Program-made: the position numbers and the translations under genes | Part shown: piece by piece, positions 1 through 6,623 of the stretch | Position numbering within the stretch: the stretch's first letter is position 1 | Layout of the letters: every line of letters begins with the position of its first letter | Assembly: GCA_026770615.1 (NCBI GenBank) | Contig: MU631309.1 | Location: forward strand, 438,072 to 448,454 | Length of the DNA: 10,383 nt | Direction: 5' to 3' | DNA from: Pavlovales sp. CCMP2436 | Taxonomy: Eukaryota; Haptophyta; Pavlovophyceae; Pavlovales | The notes under the pieces: generated by a model | What the model was told of the DNA's origin: nothing | What the model saw: only the letters and a program-made list of their open reading frames with translations | Database searches by the model: none

Positions 1-240
1 CCCCCCCCCTCTGGCATCGGAAGTCCGAAACACCAACAAGTTTTTTAAATATGCACGTCTGGACCATTATATGATGAACCGCGCGTTGAGGTCCCGCAGA
101 GCCGGGCCAGAGGTAGCGCTCGCGATGCATGTGACATACACGTGTAGGGCGCCCACCGCGTCGACCGTCCTTGCGTCCCCTACCCCGATTTTTGTGGTGA
201 TGTGCGCTGGGCTCAAGTTTATAATTTTTTGTGGTGATAT
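1..240. other. Leading stretch without a recognised gene
   Basis: The window opens on a run of nine C residues followed by mixed sequence. Open frames on both strands run through here into the repeat at 241, but neither shows a recognisable domain, and the frame is not kept in the partner repeat at 5639-5852. A local imperfect direct repeat built on GTGGTGAT...AAGTTT lies at about 193-250. Nothing else can be supported. Confidence 0.4.
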
Positions 241-452
241 GTGTAAGTTTCGAGTTAAACGTCCGTCCCCAGGAGGATCGCACTGGAAAAGAGCGTTGAA
301 AAAACACTCAGATCCAGGGATCCACCCCGAGCACACGGATACTGTCCCCACCGCTGATCAGTTCAGGCACACGACGATCGACGACGACTCTCGACTGACG
401 CGCTGACCAATCTCTACTGCATCTCCCCCGCGTCGTCTGAAACTGCAGCACC
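241..452 (+). repeat. Left arm of a 212-bp dispersed inverted repeat
   Basis: This segment matches the reverse complement of 5639-5852 from end to end, roughly 80-85% identical by eye. The match begins at GTGTAAGTTT and ends at GCAGCACC; sequence outside both ends is unrelated. Shared internal blocks include AGTTAAACGTCCGTCCCC, CCACCCCGAGCACACGGATA and GCTGATCAGTTCAG. The reading frame open here is closed by a stop in the partner, so the repeat is probably non-coding. It could be two copies of an unknown short dispersed element or the arms of a 5.6-kb unit. I saw no convincing target duplication. Confidence 0.8.
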
Positions 453-582
453 GTCTGCAAGCGCAACACACCTACGCGACGCCCAAACCATTACTTCATC
501 ACTAGCCTGTATCACATATATTGCAATTTTTGCCCCGAGGGACAGAAATCGCAAATATACGCGGCTTATCTGTTGGTCCAGT

Positions 583-1491
583 CTATCCCACCCCTTGCCG
601 GGGGTGGGCCTCGGGCGCAGGACTTTGGAATGCGGGAAATCGCGGGCTTGCTGGCTCATGATTTTGTTTCAGAAACTTTGAGTTTGCTGGCTCATATTTG
701 GTTTTGGGTTTCTTGCCGCCCGGGTGGTGTGTCAGAGTGGTTGACTGGATGGTTTCAAAGGCCCGTTTGGTAGATGAGCGCATTGTGCATGGGTGATTTC
801 TGTGTATGAATATGACGGGCTTGTCCGAAGTTAATGCGTGCTTGTTTGACGGGCCTGCTGCGGATTCTTGGTGTATGGTGGGACTAGATGGTCCTGCTTT
901 GGGTTCATGATATATGATGCGACTGGCTGCTCCTGGTAGTGCTGAGGGTGTGGCTCGAGACGGTCTCTTCTGGATGCGCTTTGGGGGTATGACTCGAAGC
1001 GATCTCTTCTGGAATTTTTTTCCCACGATTGGTATGCGTAAGCGTGGCTGGCCTCGGCTGGGCCTGAGGGTGGGCTCAGGCTGCATGGAGGATATGGTCG
1101 GGTTTGCACCTGGGAGTGAGTCTTCGCTATTCGGAGATTGATTGCGCGTCAAGCGTATTCGTTTGGCAGGAGATGTCTGTGCGCCAGTATCGTTCGGGGG
1201 TATGGGCTCATGCTGCATAGGTGGTATGGCCGCCGGTACCTTGTTTTGAGCAATGCTGTCCGTTGGGGGTATGGGTTTGTAATGTATGGGTGGTAATGCT
1301 GATGATACCTTATTATTTTGGGCGATGCTGTCCGTTGGGGGTATGGGCTCATACTGCATAGGTGGTATGGCCGCTGGTGCTTCGTTTTGAGCGATGCTGA
1401 CTGTGGGGGGTATGGGCTCATACTGCATAGGTGGTAAGGCTGATGAGAGATGTAGACGGTGTAGACCATTTTTGCAAAGCTCTCCGGACAA
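583..1491 (-). CDS. Proline-rich repeat protein, unrecognised (possible gene)
   Basis: A 302-codon open frame that I cannot assign to a family. The N-terminal part holds four tandem 23-24 residue repeats of the form PPMQYEPIPPTDSIAQN-K-xx-A. The middle is basic (a KRIRL motif and a 14-residue repeat around IPPKRIQKRPSR), and the C-terminal part is rich in Pro, Ser, Lys and His with a nuclear-signal-like GGKKPKTK. The DNA repeat units are 69, 72 and 69 bp apart, all multiples of three, which favours a translated frame. The codon at 1491 is TTG; the first in-frame ATG is at 1428 (281 residues), inside the first repeat, so the true start may lie in an upstream exon. A stop precedes the frame at 1507-1509. 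Two shorter minus-strand frames overlap it. Low complexity makes chance openness possible. Confidence 0.4.
   Translation of the reverse strand: MSGELCKNGLHRLHLSSALPPMQYEPIPPTVSIAQNEAPAAIPPMQYEPIPPTDSIAQNNKVSSALPPIHYKPIPPTDSIAQNKVPAAIPPMQHEPIPPNDTGAQTSPAKRIRLTRNQSPNSEDSLPGANPTISSMQPEPTLRPSRGQPRLRIPIVGKKFQKRSLRVIPPKRIQKRPSRATPSALPGAASRIIYHEPKAGPSSPTIHQESAAGPSNKHALTSDKPVIFIHRNHPCTMRSSTKRAFETIQSTTLTHHPGGKKPKTKYEPANSKFLKQNHEPASPRFPAFQSPAPEAHPRQGVG
1196..1440 (-). repeat. Four-unit 69/72-bp tandem repeat
   Basis: Plus-strand units each begin at GGGGGTATGGG (TATGGG at 1201, 1270, 1342 and 1411). They encode the PPMQYEPIPPTDS repeats of the minus-strand open frame. Units 1, 3 and 4 share CATACTGCATAGGTGGTA with few changes; the unit at 1270 is the most diverged. 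Confidence 0.85.
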
Positions 1492-1598
1492 GAACGAAGG
1501 AGGGTCTTATTTTTCTCATTTACTTTCTTGAAAAGGTATACACCCTCTACACCTCGACACCACGCATACTGACGGGATAGAGACGCATACTGATCAAA

Positions 1599-1630
1599 TG
1601 ATGTAGACTAGACTCGTGCCGTCTACATCA
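1599..1630. repeat. 10-bp inverted repeat (hairpin) before the zinc-finger exon
   Basis: TGATGTAGAC (1599-1608) pairs perfectly with GTCTACATCA (1621-1630) across a 12-nt loop. The right arm is itself repeated in tandem at 1631-1640. The hairpin sits just before, or over, candidate splice acceptors of the following exon. Confidence 0.7.
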
Positions 1631-1806
1631 GTCTACATCAAGGCCTCAGCAGCAGCTCCTATCTCCTGGTTATTCCCGATAACGCCCAGCTCGAAAACCA
1701 AGTCACGCACGCATTGCGCCTCTACGTGTGCGACTTCTGCACCCGCCGCAACATGTTCAAGGCCGAGGCAGAGGCCCACCACGCCTCGCACCTGCTCCAG
1801 CGCTAG
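1612..1806 (+). CDS. Terminal exon with a C-terminal C2H2 zinc finger (partial gene)
   Basis: The frame open from 1612 and stopping at TAG 1804-1806 encodes a well-formed C2H2 zinc finger, C-x2-C-x12-H-x3-H. The cysteine codons are at 1729 and 1738 and the histidine codons at 1777 and 1789. It is preceded by the segment SYLLVIPDNAQLENQVTHAL and followed by only LLQR before the stop. There is no plausible start codon in this frame, so it is best read as the last exon of a multi-exon plus-strand gene. Candidate acceptors are the AG at 1610-1611, the CAAG near 1641 and the CTCAG near 1648; the last gives an exon starting in the SSSS run. Codons are strongly GC-ending, unlike the flanks. Upstream exons were not found. 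The zinc finger could bind nucleic acid or protein; the family is unknown to me. Confidence 0.6.
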   Translation, partial: TRAVYISLHQGLSSSSYLLVIPDNAQLENQVTHALRLYVCDFCTRRNMFKAEAEAHHASHLLQR

Positions 1807-2275
1807 GCGGCCCACGCTGAATGCGTAAAACCCCCCGCACAAATGCGCCCGTCGGCGCCTCTCCGTGCCTAGCCTAGCCTAGCCATCCGTGCCTAGCCTT
1901 GCCATCCGCAGACGGCCCAGTGCCCGCCTCCAATCGGCCCAGTGTCAAACCGTCAGCTGTCTCGATGTCAGTATATATATTAAAATGAATCCTAAATCCT
2001 ATACTTTTAATTTATAAATCCTGGATTTGGACTGGCCCCGTGGCACCCCCGCCCGCCCGCCCGACTGCCCGACGCCCCCGCCGCCAGTTCAAATCTCCCG
2101 CCAAAAGGCCATCGGCCCGCCGTCTGTGACACATGCCCGTCCACTCCTGTCACATAGGGCCCCGTGGCCAAACCTAGGTTTGAATTTAAGAACATTTAAA
2201 GTGTGAGTCCCGTAAGATTTTGTCGGACCCCCGATACTGGCCATATATATATATATATATGCTAGATCATGCATG
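1807..2275. other. Intergenic or intronic stretch, no gene seen
   Basis: After the zinc-finger stop there is a short degenerate repeat of GTGCCTAGCC and its variants (1866-1910), an AT-rich block with TATATATAT (1971-1980), a GC-rich block (2030-2170) containing GGCCCCGTGG twice (near 2034 and 2158), and an (AT)n microsatellite at about 2243-2260. Short open frames exist but show no coding character. Confidence 0.5.
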
Positions 2276-2441
2276 CAGGGGATCGCGGGCAATAAGAACG
2301 GCGCTTCTTGAGGCTGAGGCTGAGTTTCTTAGCAAATTACATACAAAAAATGCTTGAATTTACTTAAATTACATACAAACAATGCAAAAAAAGAGGCTCA
2401 GTTTCTTAACACGACGGTTTCTTATTGCCCGCGATCCCCTG
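2276..2441 (-). mobile_element. MITE copy A (166 bp, reverse orientation)
   Basis: Perfect 23-bp terminal inverted repeats beginning CAGGGGATCGCGGGCAATAA bound a 166-bp element without coding capacity. Its interior has the family's paired AAGAAACTGAGCCTC and AAGAAACTCAGCCTC motifs and GTATGTAATTTGC. It is inverted relative to the other four copies. The outer parts resemble copies B and C, while the centre (TTGCATTGTTTGTATGTAAT on the minus strand) resembles copy D. The flanks are TG on the left and TA on the right, so a TA target duplication is not intact here. Confidence 0.93.
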
Positions 2442-2481
2442 TATTTATAGAAATATCGTTTGCTCTCAATATATAATCTAT

Positions 2482-2506
2482 GTCTCAGTATAAATATCGC
2501 TGAGAC
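2482..2506. repeat. Short inverted repeat in AT-rich sequence
   Basis: GTCTCAG (2482-2488) and CTGAGAC (2500-2506) flank TATAAATATCG; the AT-rich core recurs at about 2515-2527. It lies in the AT-rich stretch 2442-2606, which otherwise shows only pyrimidine-rich, intron-like sequence before the shadow exon at 2607. Function unknown. Confidence 0.4.
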
Positions 2507-2606
2507 GATATCGCAATATAAATATCAAGCATATATCTATAGAAATTCGCTTTATCGTCTCCTCTCACATTGCTGACTTGCTTTTTTTTTGCTTTTTTTG
2601 CGGCAT

Positions 2607-2683
2607 GACGATGGGGTGCGTGTGGCTGTCCACTCGATCACTGCAGCAGGCGTGAGGCTCACATCAAATTATTTATATTTATG
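2607..2683 (+). repeat. Shadow copy 1 of the helicase motif V exon start
   Basis: Reading from GAC at 2607 gives DDGVRVAVHSITAAGVRLT, clearly homologous to the start of the real exon at 6403 ([19 protein letters not shown]), and then runs into AT-rich sequence with a stop. The AT-rich tail (AAATTATTTATATTTATGA) resembles the tail of copy 2 at 6311, so the two copies share the same breakpoint. The splice acceptor AG is lost (CAT before GAC), and a T-rich tract precedes it. It is not usable as an exon. Confidence 0.75.
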
Positions 2684-2727
2684 AAGGGGGGTTTGGGGGC
2701 TGGCGGTACGTTTCAAGTTCAACTCAG

Positions 2728-2747
2728 GCTGATCTTAGCGCTCCGAC
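2728..2747 (+). repeat. 20-bp dispersed repeat, copy 1
   Basis: GCTGATCTTAGCGCTCCGAC occurs here and identically at 9238-9257. Both are preceded by a TTTCAAGT(T)CAA-like sequence. The two copies lie about 6.5 kb apart, one before the tandem array and one after the helicase stop. Confidence 0.75.
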
Positions 2748-2824
2748 GCAGGCTCCTACGCACTACACCGAAGTGGGGAGCTGGTAGAAGTGGTGGATAA
2801 CGAGGAAGCCGAAAACAAACACTG

Positions 2825-3744
2825 ACGTCGCTGCGCAACGCGGGGCCGCCCGACAGTGCGCGAGCAAGCGAGTCCATTGGTGATCCCACCGTAGACATAT
2901 CGCTGGGAAGCGATGGGGTTTTGAAGGTCGAGAACTCGTTTGCGCGTGCAGGGCGCGGGCCGCAGCGCGGGGGCGCGGTGGAAGGACTGGTTGAAGAGGG
3001 AGCCGAAGGGGTTGGAGAGGGAGCCGAATGGGTTGAACTGTCGTCCGACAACACGAGGCCGCGGCGGTGCGCGAACAAACGAGTTCATTGGTGGTCTCAC
3101 CGTCGGCGTGTCGCTGGGAAGCGACGGGGTTTTGAATGCCGTGAATTTGTTCGCGCGTGCAAAGCACGAGCTGCGCAGCGGGGTGCGGGACGCGGGCGCG
3201 CTGGAGCGGGCCAATACGGTTGAAATTAATGATGCGGAGGAAGCCGAGAGCAGAGCAGAGCACATACGTCGCTGCGCAACGCGAGGCCGCCCGGCAGTGC
3301 GCGAGCGAGCGAGTTCATTGGTGACTCCACCGTCGGCGTATCGCTGGGAAGCGACGTTTTGAATGCCGTGAACTCGTTCGCGCGTGCAGGGCGCGAGCCA
3401 CCGCGCGGGGGCGTGATGGAAGGACTAGTTGAAGAGGAGCCGAAGGAGCTGAACCAGGCAACGCGAGGTCGTCCGGCCGAGCGCGAGCGAGCGAGTTCGT
3501 TGGTGGTCTCACCGTCGGCATGTCGCTGGAAAGCGATGGGGTTTTGAATGCCGTGAACTCGTTCGCACGTGCGGGGCGCGGGCTGCAGCGCGGGGGTGCG
3601 TTGGAAGGACTGGTTGAAGAAGGAGCCGAAGGAGCCGAGACGTCGAGCGCGAGAGAGTCCACTTGATGGCGGGTTTGGCTTTGGAATGCCATGAACTCGT
3701 TCGCGCGCGCATGGCGCGAGCAATCGCGCGGAGGCGCGGTGGAT
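2825..3744. repeat. Five-unit GC-rich tandem array
   Basis: A unit of about 140-230 bp is repeated five times. The anchor GAACTCGTT or its variant lies at 2932, 3143, 3370, 3555 and 3693, giving spacings of 211, 227, 185 and 138 bp. Shared blocks are CTGCGCAACGCGAGGCCGCC, GCGAGCGAGTTCATTGGTG, TCGCTGGGAAGCGA, CGTGAACTCGTTCGCGCGTG and GAAGGACTGGTTGAAGA. Three of the four spacings are not multiples of three, so frame is not conserved between units; the long open frames on both strands are a product of GC richness and repetition. I see no gene in 2690-3900 other than this. Confidence 0.85.
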
Positions 3745-3804
3745 GAGATCGTAGATGAAACGTCCGTGATAGAGGTGGCTGATAGCAGTGCGCACAACAG
3801 CTTT

Positions 3805-3831
3805 GCGAGGCAGCCCATCGGGCTGCCTCGC
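3805..3831. repeat. Perfect 12-bp hairpin with a 3-nt loop
   Basis: GCGAGGCAGCCC, loop ATC, GGGCTGCCTCGC. It lies just past the end of the tandem array and before the unrecognised gene at 3910. It could be a transposon relic or an RNA hairpin; I cannot tell. Confidence 0.75.
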
Positions 3832-3909
3832 GAGCGGGCAGCGCGATCCGGCCGTTTCAGGATGGTGAGCTATATGCTTATCATGGCGGTGCTAAGAAGC
3901 GCAGGGTGA

Positions 3910-4237
3910 GCGGTGAACTGGGAGGCAGCCATAACACTACGCAAAGCGGCAGTCAATCATGCACTTCTACTCACGCCGGAAGTCCAAGAGGAACTGTTGC
4001 TGCATAGATCTAAGGATCATCCAAGTGACCCGATGGGAAGCAACCTTAACCACAACCTGCGCAATAATATGTGGCCAATAGAAGTGCAAGCAAGGTATGG
4101 ACAGCCTTTCTTTGAGGATGAACAGGCAGCATGGATGCATGACAACATGCTCCACAGTATTGCCACGAGCATTAGAATGAACGTGGTACTCCTCAAACGC
4201 TTGGATATGGGCAAGTCGCGGAATTTATCGCAGTATA
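3910..4237 (+). pseudogene. Unrecognised coding segment, 5' part, broken by MITE B
   Basis: An open frame of about 108 codons before the MITE, ending ...SRNLSQY. It has ordinary soluble-protein composition (for example LLLTPEVQEELLLHRSKDH, and later HSIATSIRMNVVLLKRLD). The apparent start at 3913 is GTG, and a TGA lies just upstream at 3907-3909; the AG in GCGCAG (3901-3905) is a possible splice acceptor, so this may be an internal exon. With the MITE and one TA set aside, the frame continues for about 35 more codons (MLTLPRQYREYTALLDGRPA) and then stops near 4530. The frame used downstream is different, so either an indel, an intron or decay lies between. Family unknown. Confidence 0.4.
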
Positions 4238-4404
4238 CAGGGAATCGTGGGCAATGAGAAACCGTCGTGGTAAAAAACTGAGCCTCGTTTTTTTGCCCTT
4301 CAATAGTAATTTTAAGCGAATTTTAACCATTTTTAGTATGTAATTTGCTAAGAAACTCAGCCTCAGCCTCAAAACCCGCCGTTCTTATTGCCCGCGATCC
4401 CCTG
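4238..4404 (+). mobile_element. MITE copy B (167 bp)
   Basis: Same family as copy A. The left end has three differences (CAGGGAATCGTGGGCAATGA) and the right end is intact. It is flanked on both sides by TA (4236-4237 and 4405-4406), which fits a TA target duplication as made by Tc1/mariner-type transposases. The interior matches copy C closely (CCCTTCAATAGTAATTTTAAGC), so B and C form one subfamily. It interrupts an otherwise open frame. Confidence 0.93.
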
Positions 4405-5367
4405 TACCATGCTGACCTTGCCCCGCCAGTACCGAGAATATACAGCATTACTGGATGGACGGCCGGCCCGACGGTCAGGAAAAAACTGTCCGAGCTGGTC
4501 ATGGCATCGCGTAGCGGAGGCAGGAGGGTTTGTGTGATATCTTGTGATGCAAGCAACCACTTTAGCCACTACATGGAACGTGACCAGCAGGCGAGCGCCC
4601 CCCAGACGGGGCTCGCTGGGACGGCAAGCTCCTTCGTGCCGACGGCGACCGACGCGCATGCGTGCCTGGTCGACCTCCGCGCGCGGGAGCACGCTGTGGT
4701 CCACGAGCAGTTCGAGATGCTCGTGGAGGAGAAGCGAAGGATGGCGCTCAACGGAGAGGTGGTCACGGCGCAATACTGTGACCACCGAGGCGTCTACCTT
4801 GTTACCCTCACCTACACGTTCGGCGAGGCGGGAGCCCCACAGGGCGCCGCGGCGCGACTGGCCGGTCGCAACCGCGACGCTCCACGAGATCGCCCGCTGC
4901 TTGCAAAGGTGGCGCCCCCCGACTGCAAGGGCGCGGGCGCGCGCTCATCGCCGTCGGCTGAGATCTCGGGGAGGAGGCTCAACAACTGGAAGAAGAAGCA
5001 CTGCGCTGATGGCACATTGCGGCCGGGGGCGGGGATGCGCGTGGCGGCTCGGGCCGCTAAGCGCCGCGCCGCCTTACCGGCACGGCAGGAGGCGACCGTC
5101 GCCCCGCGCTCCTCCCCCTCGGCCGCTGGGAAATCGAGAGCCAACGCTTCCTCCAGGGCACCAGCGAAGTCCGCGCAGACACGCACCTTGTCCGAATCCG
5201 ATTCGGACGAGGACTCGGAGCTGCCGTCCGGCTCGGACGAGGACTCGGCGATGGAGGAGGGTATCGATGGGTCGCTCTCGGACGCAACCGAGGCGATGGC
5301 TGCACGATGCTTCGTCTGCGGATCGAAAGGCGGATCGAAACGCTGGCTGGAGCAGGCCGCGCCGTGA
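4405..5367 (+). CDS. Unrecognised protein segment with basic region and acidic serine tract
   Basis: The long frame ending at TGA 5365-5367 formally begins inside MITE B; only the part after 4404 (about 320 residues) can belong to a host gene. It contains VRKKLSELVMASRSGGRRVC, then FEMLVEEKRRMALNGE and VVTAQYCDHRGVYLVTLTYT, which look like folded domain sequence. A Lys/Arg/Ala/Ser-rich region follows, then an acidic Ser/Asp/Glu tract (SESDSDEDSELPSGSDEDS) encoded in part by a 16-bp direct repeat (about 5203-5218 and 5233-5248), and a terminal CFVCG motif. The acidic-plus-basic layout suggests a nuclear or chromatin-associated protein; this is inference. The start is unknown, and the frame before about 4470 competes with the frame continuing from 4237. 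Overlapping GC-driven frames exist on both strands, and a frameshift in the middle cannot be excluded. Confidence 0.4.
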   Translation, partial: YHADLAPPVPRIYSITGWTAGPTVRKKLSELVMASRSGGRRVCVISCDASNHFSHYMERDQQASAPQTGLAGTASSFVPTATDAHACLVDLRAREHAVVHEQFEMLVEEKRRMALNGEVVTAQYCDHRGVYLVTLTYTFGEAGAPQGAAARLAGRNRDAPRDRPLLAKVAPPDCKGAGARSSPSAEISGRRLNNWKKKHCADGTLRPGAGMRVAARAAKRRAALPARQEATVAPRSSPSAAGKSRANASSRAPAKSAQTRTLSESDSDEDSELPSGSDEDSAMEEGIDGSLSDATEAMAARCFVCGSKGGSKRWLEQAAP

Positions 5368-5638
5368 GGCGCGGTAGCGCCGCTGCAGGCGCAACGCCGC
5401 GTTGCGAGAACGCGGAAGGGGGGTACTTGGCACTGCCCCCCGCTGTCCCTCGTCTCAGGCGGGCTGCGGACCCAGCTGTAGAGCGGGAAATTCAGCCTAC
5501 CGAGGGATCTTCGGGGCGCCACAGGGGCGGCATGCAGCACCGCGCCGGGCGTACGACGGACCCGATTCTCCCCGCTGTCCAAGTGGGCCCCGCTGCCAGG
5601 CGGGGACTACGTGCTCACCGATTTGTTCACCACGGGGG
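5368..5638. other. GC-rich stretch without a clear gene
   Basis: Frames stay open in several registers because of high GC. Blocks such as CCCCGCTGTCC occur twice (near 5440 and 5570). No domain is recognisable. It may be the 3' flank of the preceding frame. Confidence 0.35.
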
Positions 5639-5852
5639 GGTGCTGCATTTTCAGACGACGCGGGGGAGAGCAGTGGAGGTCGGTCAGCGCGCCAGTCGAG
5701 AGTTGTCAGTCGTCGATAGTCGTCTGTCTGAACTGATCAGCGTTGGGGACGGTATCCGTGTGCTCGGGGTGGACCCTTGGATCTGAGTGCTTTTCAACAC
5801 TTAAATCCAGTGAGATCCTCTCGGGGACGGACGTTTAACTATAAACTTACAC
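5639..5852 (-). repeat. Right arm of the 212-bp dispersed inverted repeat
   Basis: Reverse complement of 241-452 with small indels and scattered substitutions. It ends at GTGTAAGTTT on its outer side (5852) and at GCAGCACC on its inner side (5639). The partner's open frame is interrupted here soon after the shared KRPSP-coding block. The flanks do not match those of the other arm. Confidence 0.8.
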
Positions 5853-5936
5853 GCACTTTGAAGCGACATGCGAAATACCAGTCCAAGGGACAAAATAAGC
5901 AATTGAAAAATTTGTAAGGCAAGAGATGTGGGTGTG

Positions 5937-6121
5937 GGGCGGGGGGGGTGCGGCGGCAGCGGCGGCGGCGGTAGCAGCGGCAGCGGCGTGGCAGTCTCGG
6001 CAGGTAAGGAGGCCGAGGCAGCGGCGGCGACGGCGGCGGCGGCGGTGACGGCGGCAGCGGCGGCGGCGGTGGTGGCGGTGGCAATGGAGGCTGCGGAGGC
6101 GACGGCGACGGAGACGGAGTG
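5937..6121. repeat. GCG/GCA trinucleotide-rich low-complexity tract
   Basis: Mostly GNN triplets (GGCGGC, GCAGCG, GACGGC, GTGGCG) over about 185 bp. It can be read as poly-Gly/Ala on the plus strand or poly-Ala/Pro on the minus strand, and all frames stay open simply because of the repeat. I do not call a gene. It could be a homopolymeric coding tract of an exon, but no flanking domain supports that. Positions 6122-6310 hold nothing recognisable apart from an AT-rich lead-in. Confidence 0.7.
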
Positions 6122-6310
6122 TGGCTTTAGATGAGAAAGTGGGCGCGGTCGGCAATTCATGGGTTTTCTTCTTGTCAGTGGTGGGCCTTCAGCGCCTAGC
6201 TGAAGATACCTGCTGGCACGGCGGATTCACTCGCGAAAGTGACGTCGTTATGAACCGACGGCATTGAGAGACGCGGGCGGAATAAATAATAAAATAATAA
6301 AATGATATAG

Positions 6311-6402
6311 GACGAGGGGATGCGTGTGGCCGTCCTTTCCATCACTGCTGCGGGCGAAGGTCTCATCCTAATTACTTATATAATAAACTTATCATGATAT
6401 AG
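6311..6402 (+). repeat. Shadow copy 2 of the helicase motif V exon start
   Basis: A 92-bp unit directly repeated against the start of the real exon. It begins after ATGATATAG, exactly as the real exon does, and reads DEGMRVAVLSITAAGEG, then departs into AT-rich intron-like sequence (AATTACTTATATAATAA) that ends in the next ATGATATAG acceptor. It carries a usable-looking acceptor but no matching donor; using it would add frame-breaking sequence. It may compete with the real acceptor at 6401-6402. Confidence 0.85.
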
Positions 6403-6557
6403 GATGAGGGGGTACGTGTGGCCATCCTTTCCATCACTGCTGCGGGCGTGGGGCTCACTCTAACCTCTGCCTGGCTAGTGGTGTTCGCCGAGCTCTCGTG
6501 GAACTCGTCCGACTTGCAGCAGGCGGAGGACAGGGCACACCGCCTCGGGCAGACAAG
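6403..6557 (+). CDS. SNF2-family annealing helicase exon, motifs V and VI (ZRANB3/SMARCAL1-like)
   Basis: The exon follows GATATAG (AG 6401-6402) and ends at AG|GTTTGCC (6557/6558), leaving two bases of a codon. It encodes [20 protein letters not shown], then VVFAELSWN and [13 protein letters not shown]. These are motif V ([14 protein letters not shown]) and motif VI ([11 protein letters not shown], with the arginine-finger region) of the RecA2 lobe of SNF2 ATPases; the pattern AAGVGLT...VVFAEL.W......[10 protein letters not shown] is typical of the SMARCAL1/ZRANB3 branch. Such proteins use ATP to rewind RPA-coated DNA and remodel stalled replication forks in the nucleus. The frame stays open past the donor for lack of stops, but homology ends at the donor. 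Upstream exons (motifs I-IV) were not found; either they lie outside the window or the gene is incomplete. Confidence 0.88.
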
Positions 6558-6592
6558 GTTTGCCTTTTTTTTGTTTTTTTGGAGTACGTACG

Positions 6593-6623
6593 TTTCCTGC
6601 CTGCCTTTGCGGTGTGCCCTGTC
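6593..6623 (-). repeat. Inverted copy of the motif VI coding segment
   Basis: GCGGTGTGCCCTGTC (6609-6623) is the exact reverse complement of 6529-6543 in the exon, and similarity extends outward to about 6593. Read on the minus strand it encodes DRAHRKGRQ, the counterpart of DRAHRLGQT. The transcript could form a stem of at least 15 bp between exon and intron with the 5' splice site (6557/6558) in its loop. Confidence 0.75.

Noticed and set aside
2719..3818. Several 100-190 codon minus-strand frames over the tandem array
   Set aside because: GC-rich tandem repeats leave many frames open; unit spacing breaks frame and no domain is visible.
3913..4237. OTU-type protease or another known enzyme
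   Set aside because: A faint likeness around HSIATSIRMNVVLL, but no catalytic Cys or His motif could be placed.
4345..4404. N-terminal residues SASASKPAVLIARDPLYH of a long open frame
   Set aside because: Encoded by the MITE right end. The same peptide appears from copy C near 6970-7035, so it is a transposon artefact and not a gene start.
4238..4404. MITE B as an introner (a transposon acting as a whole intron)
   Set aside because: A weak donor-like GTATAC exists at the left edge, but the right end gives no AG, and the downstream frame does not match a clean removal.
241..5852. A complete 5.6-kb DNA transposon with 212-bp terminal repeats
   Set aside because: No target duplication, no transposase motif recognised inside, and it encloses a fragment of the helicase ladder. 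Kept only as a possibility.
5801..6160. Poly-alanine, poly-glycine and poly-proline frames on both strands
   Set aside because: All frames are open because of the GNN trinucleotide tract; none has a flanking domain.
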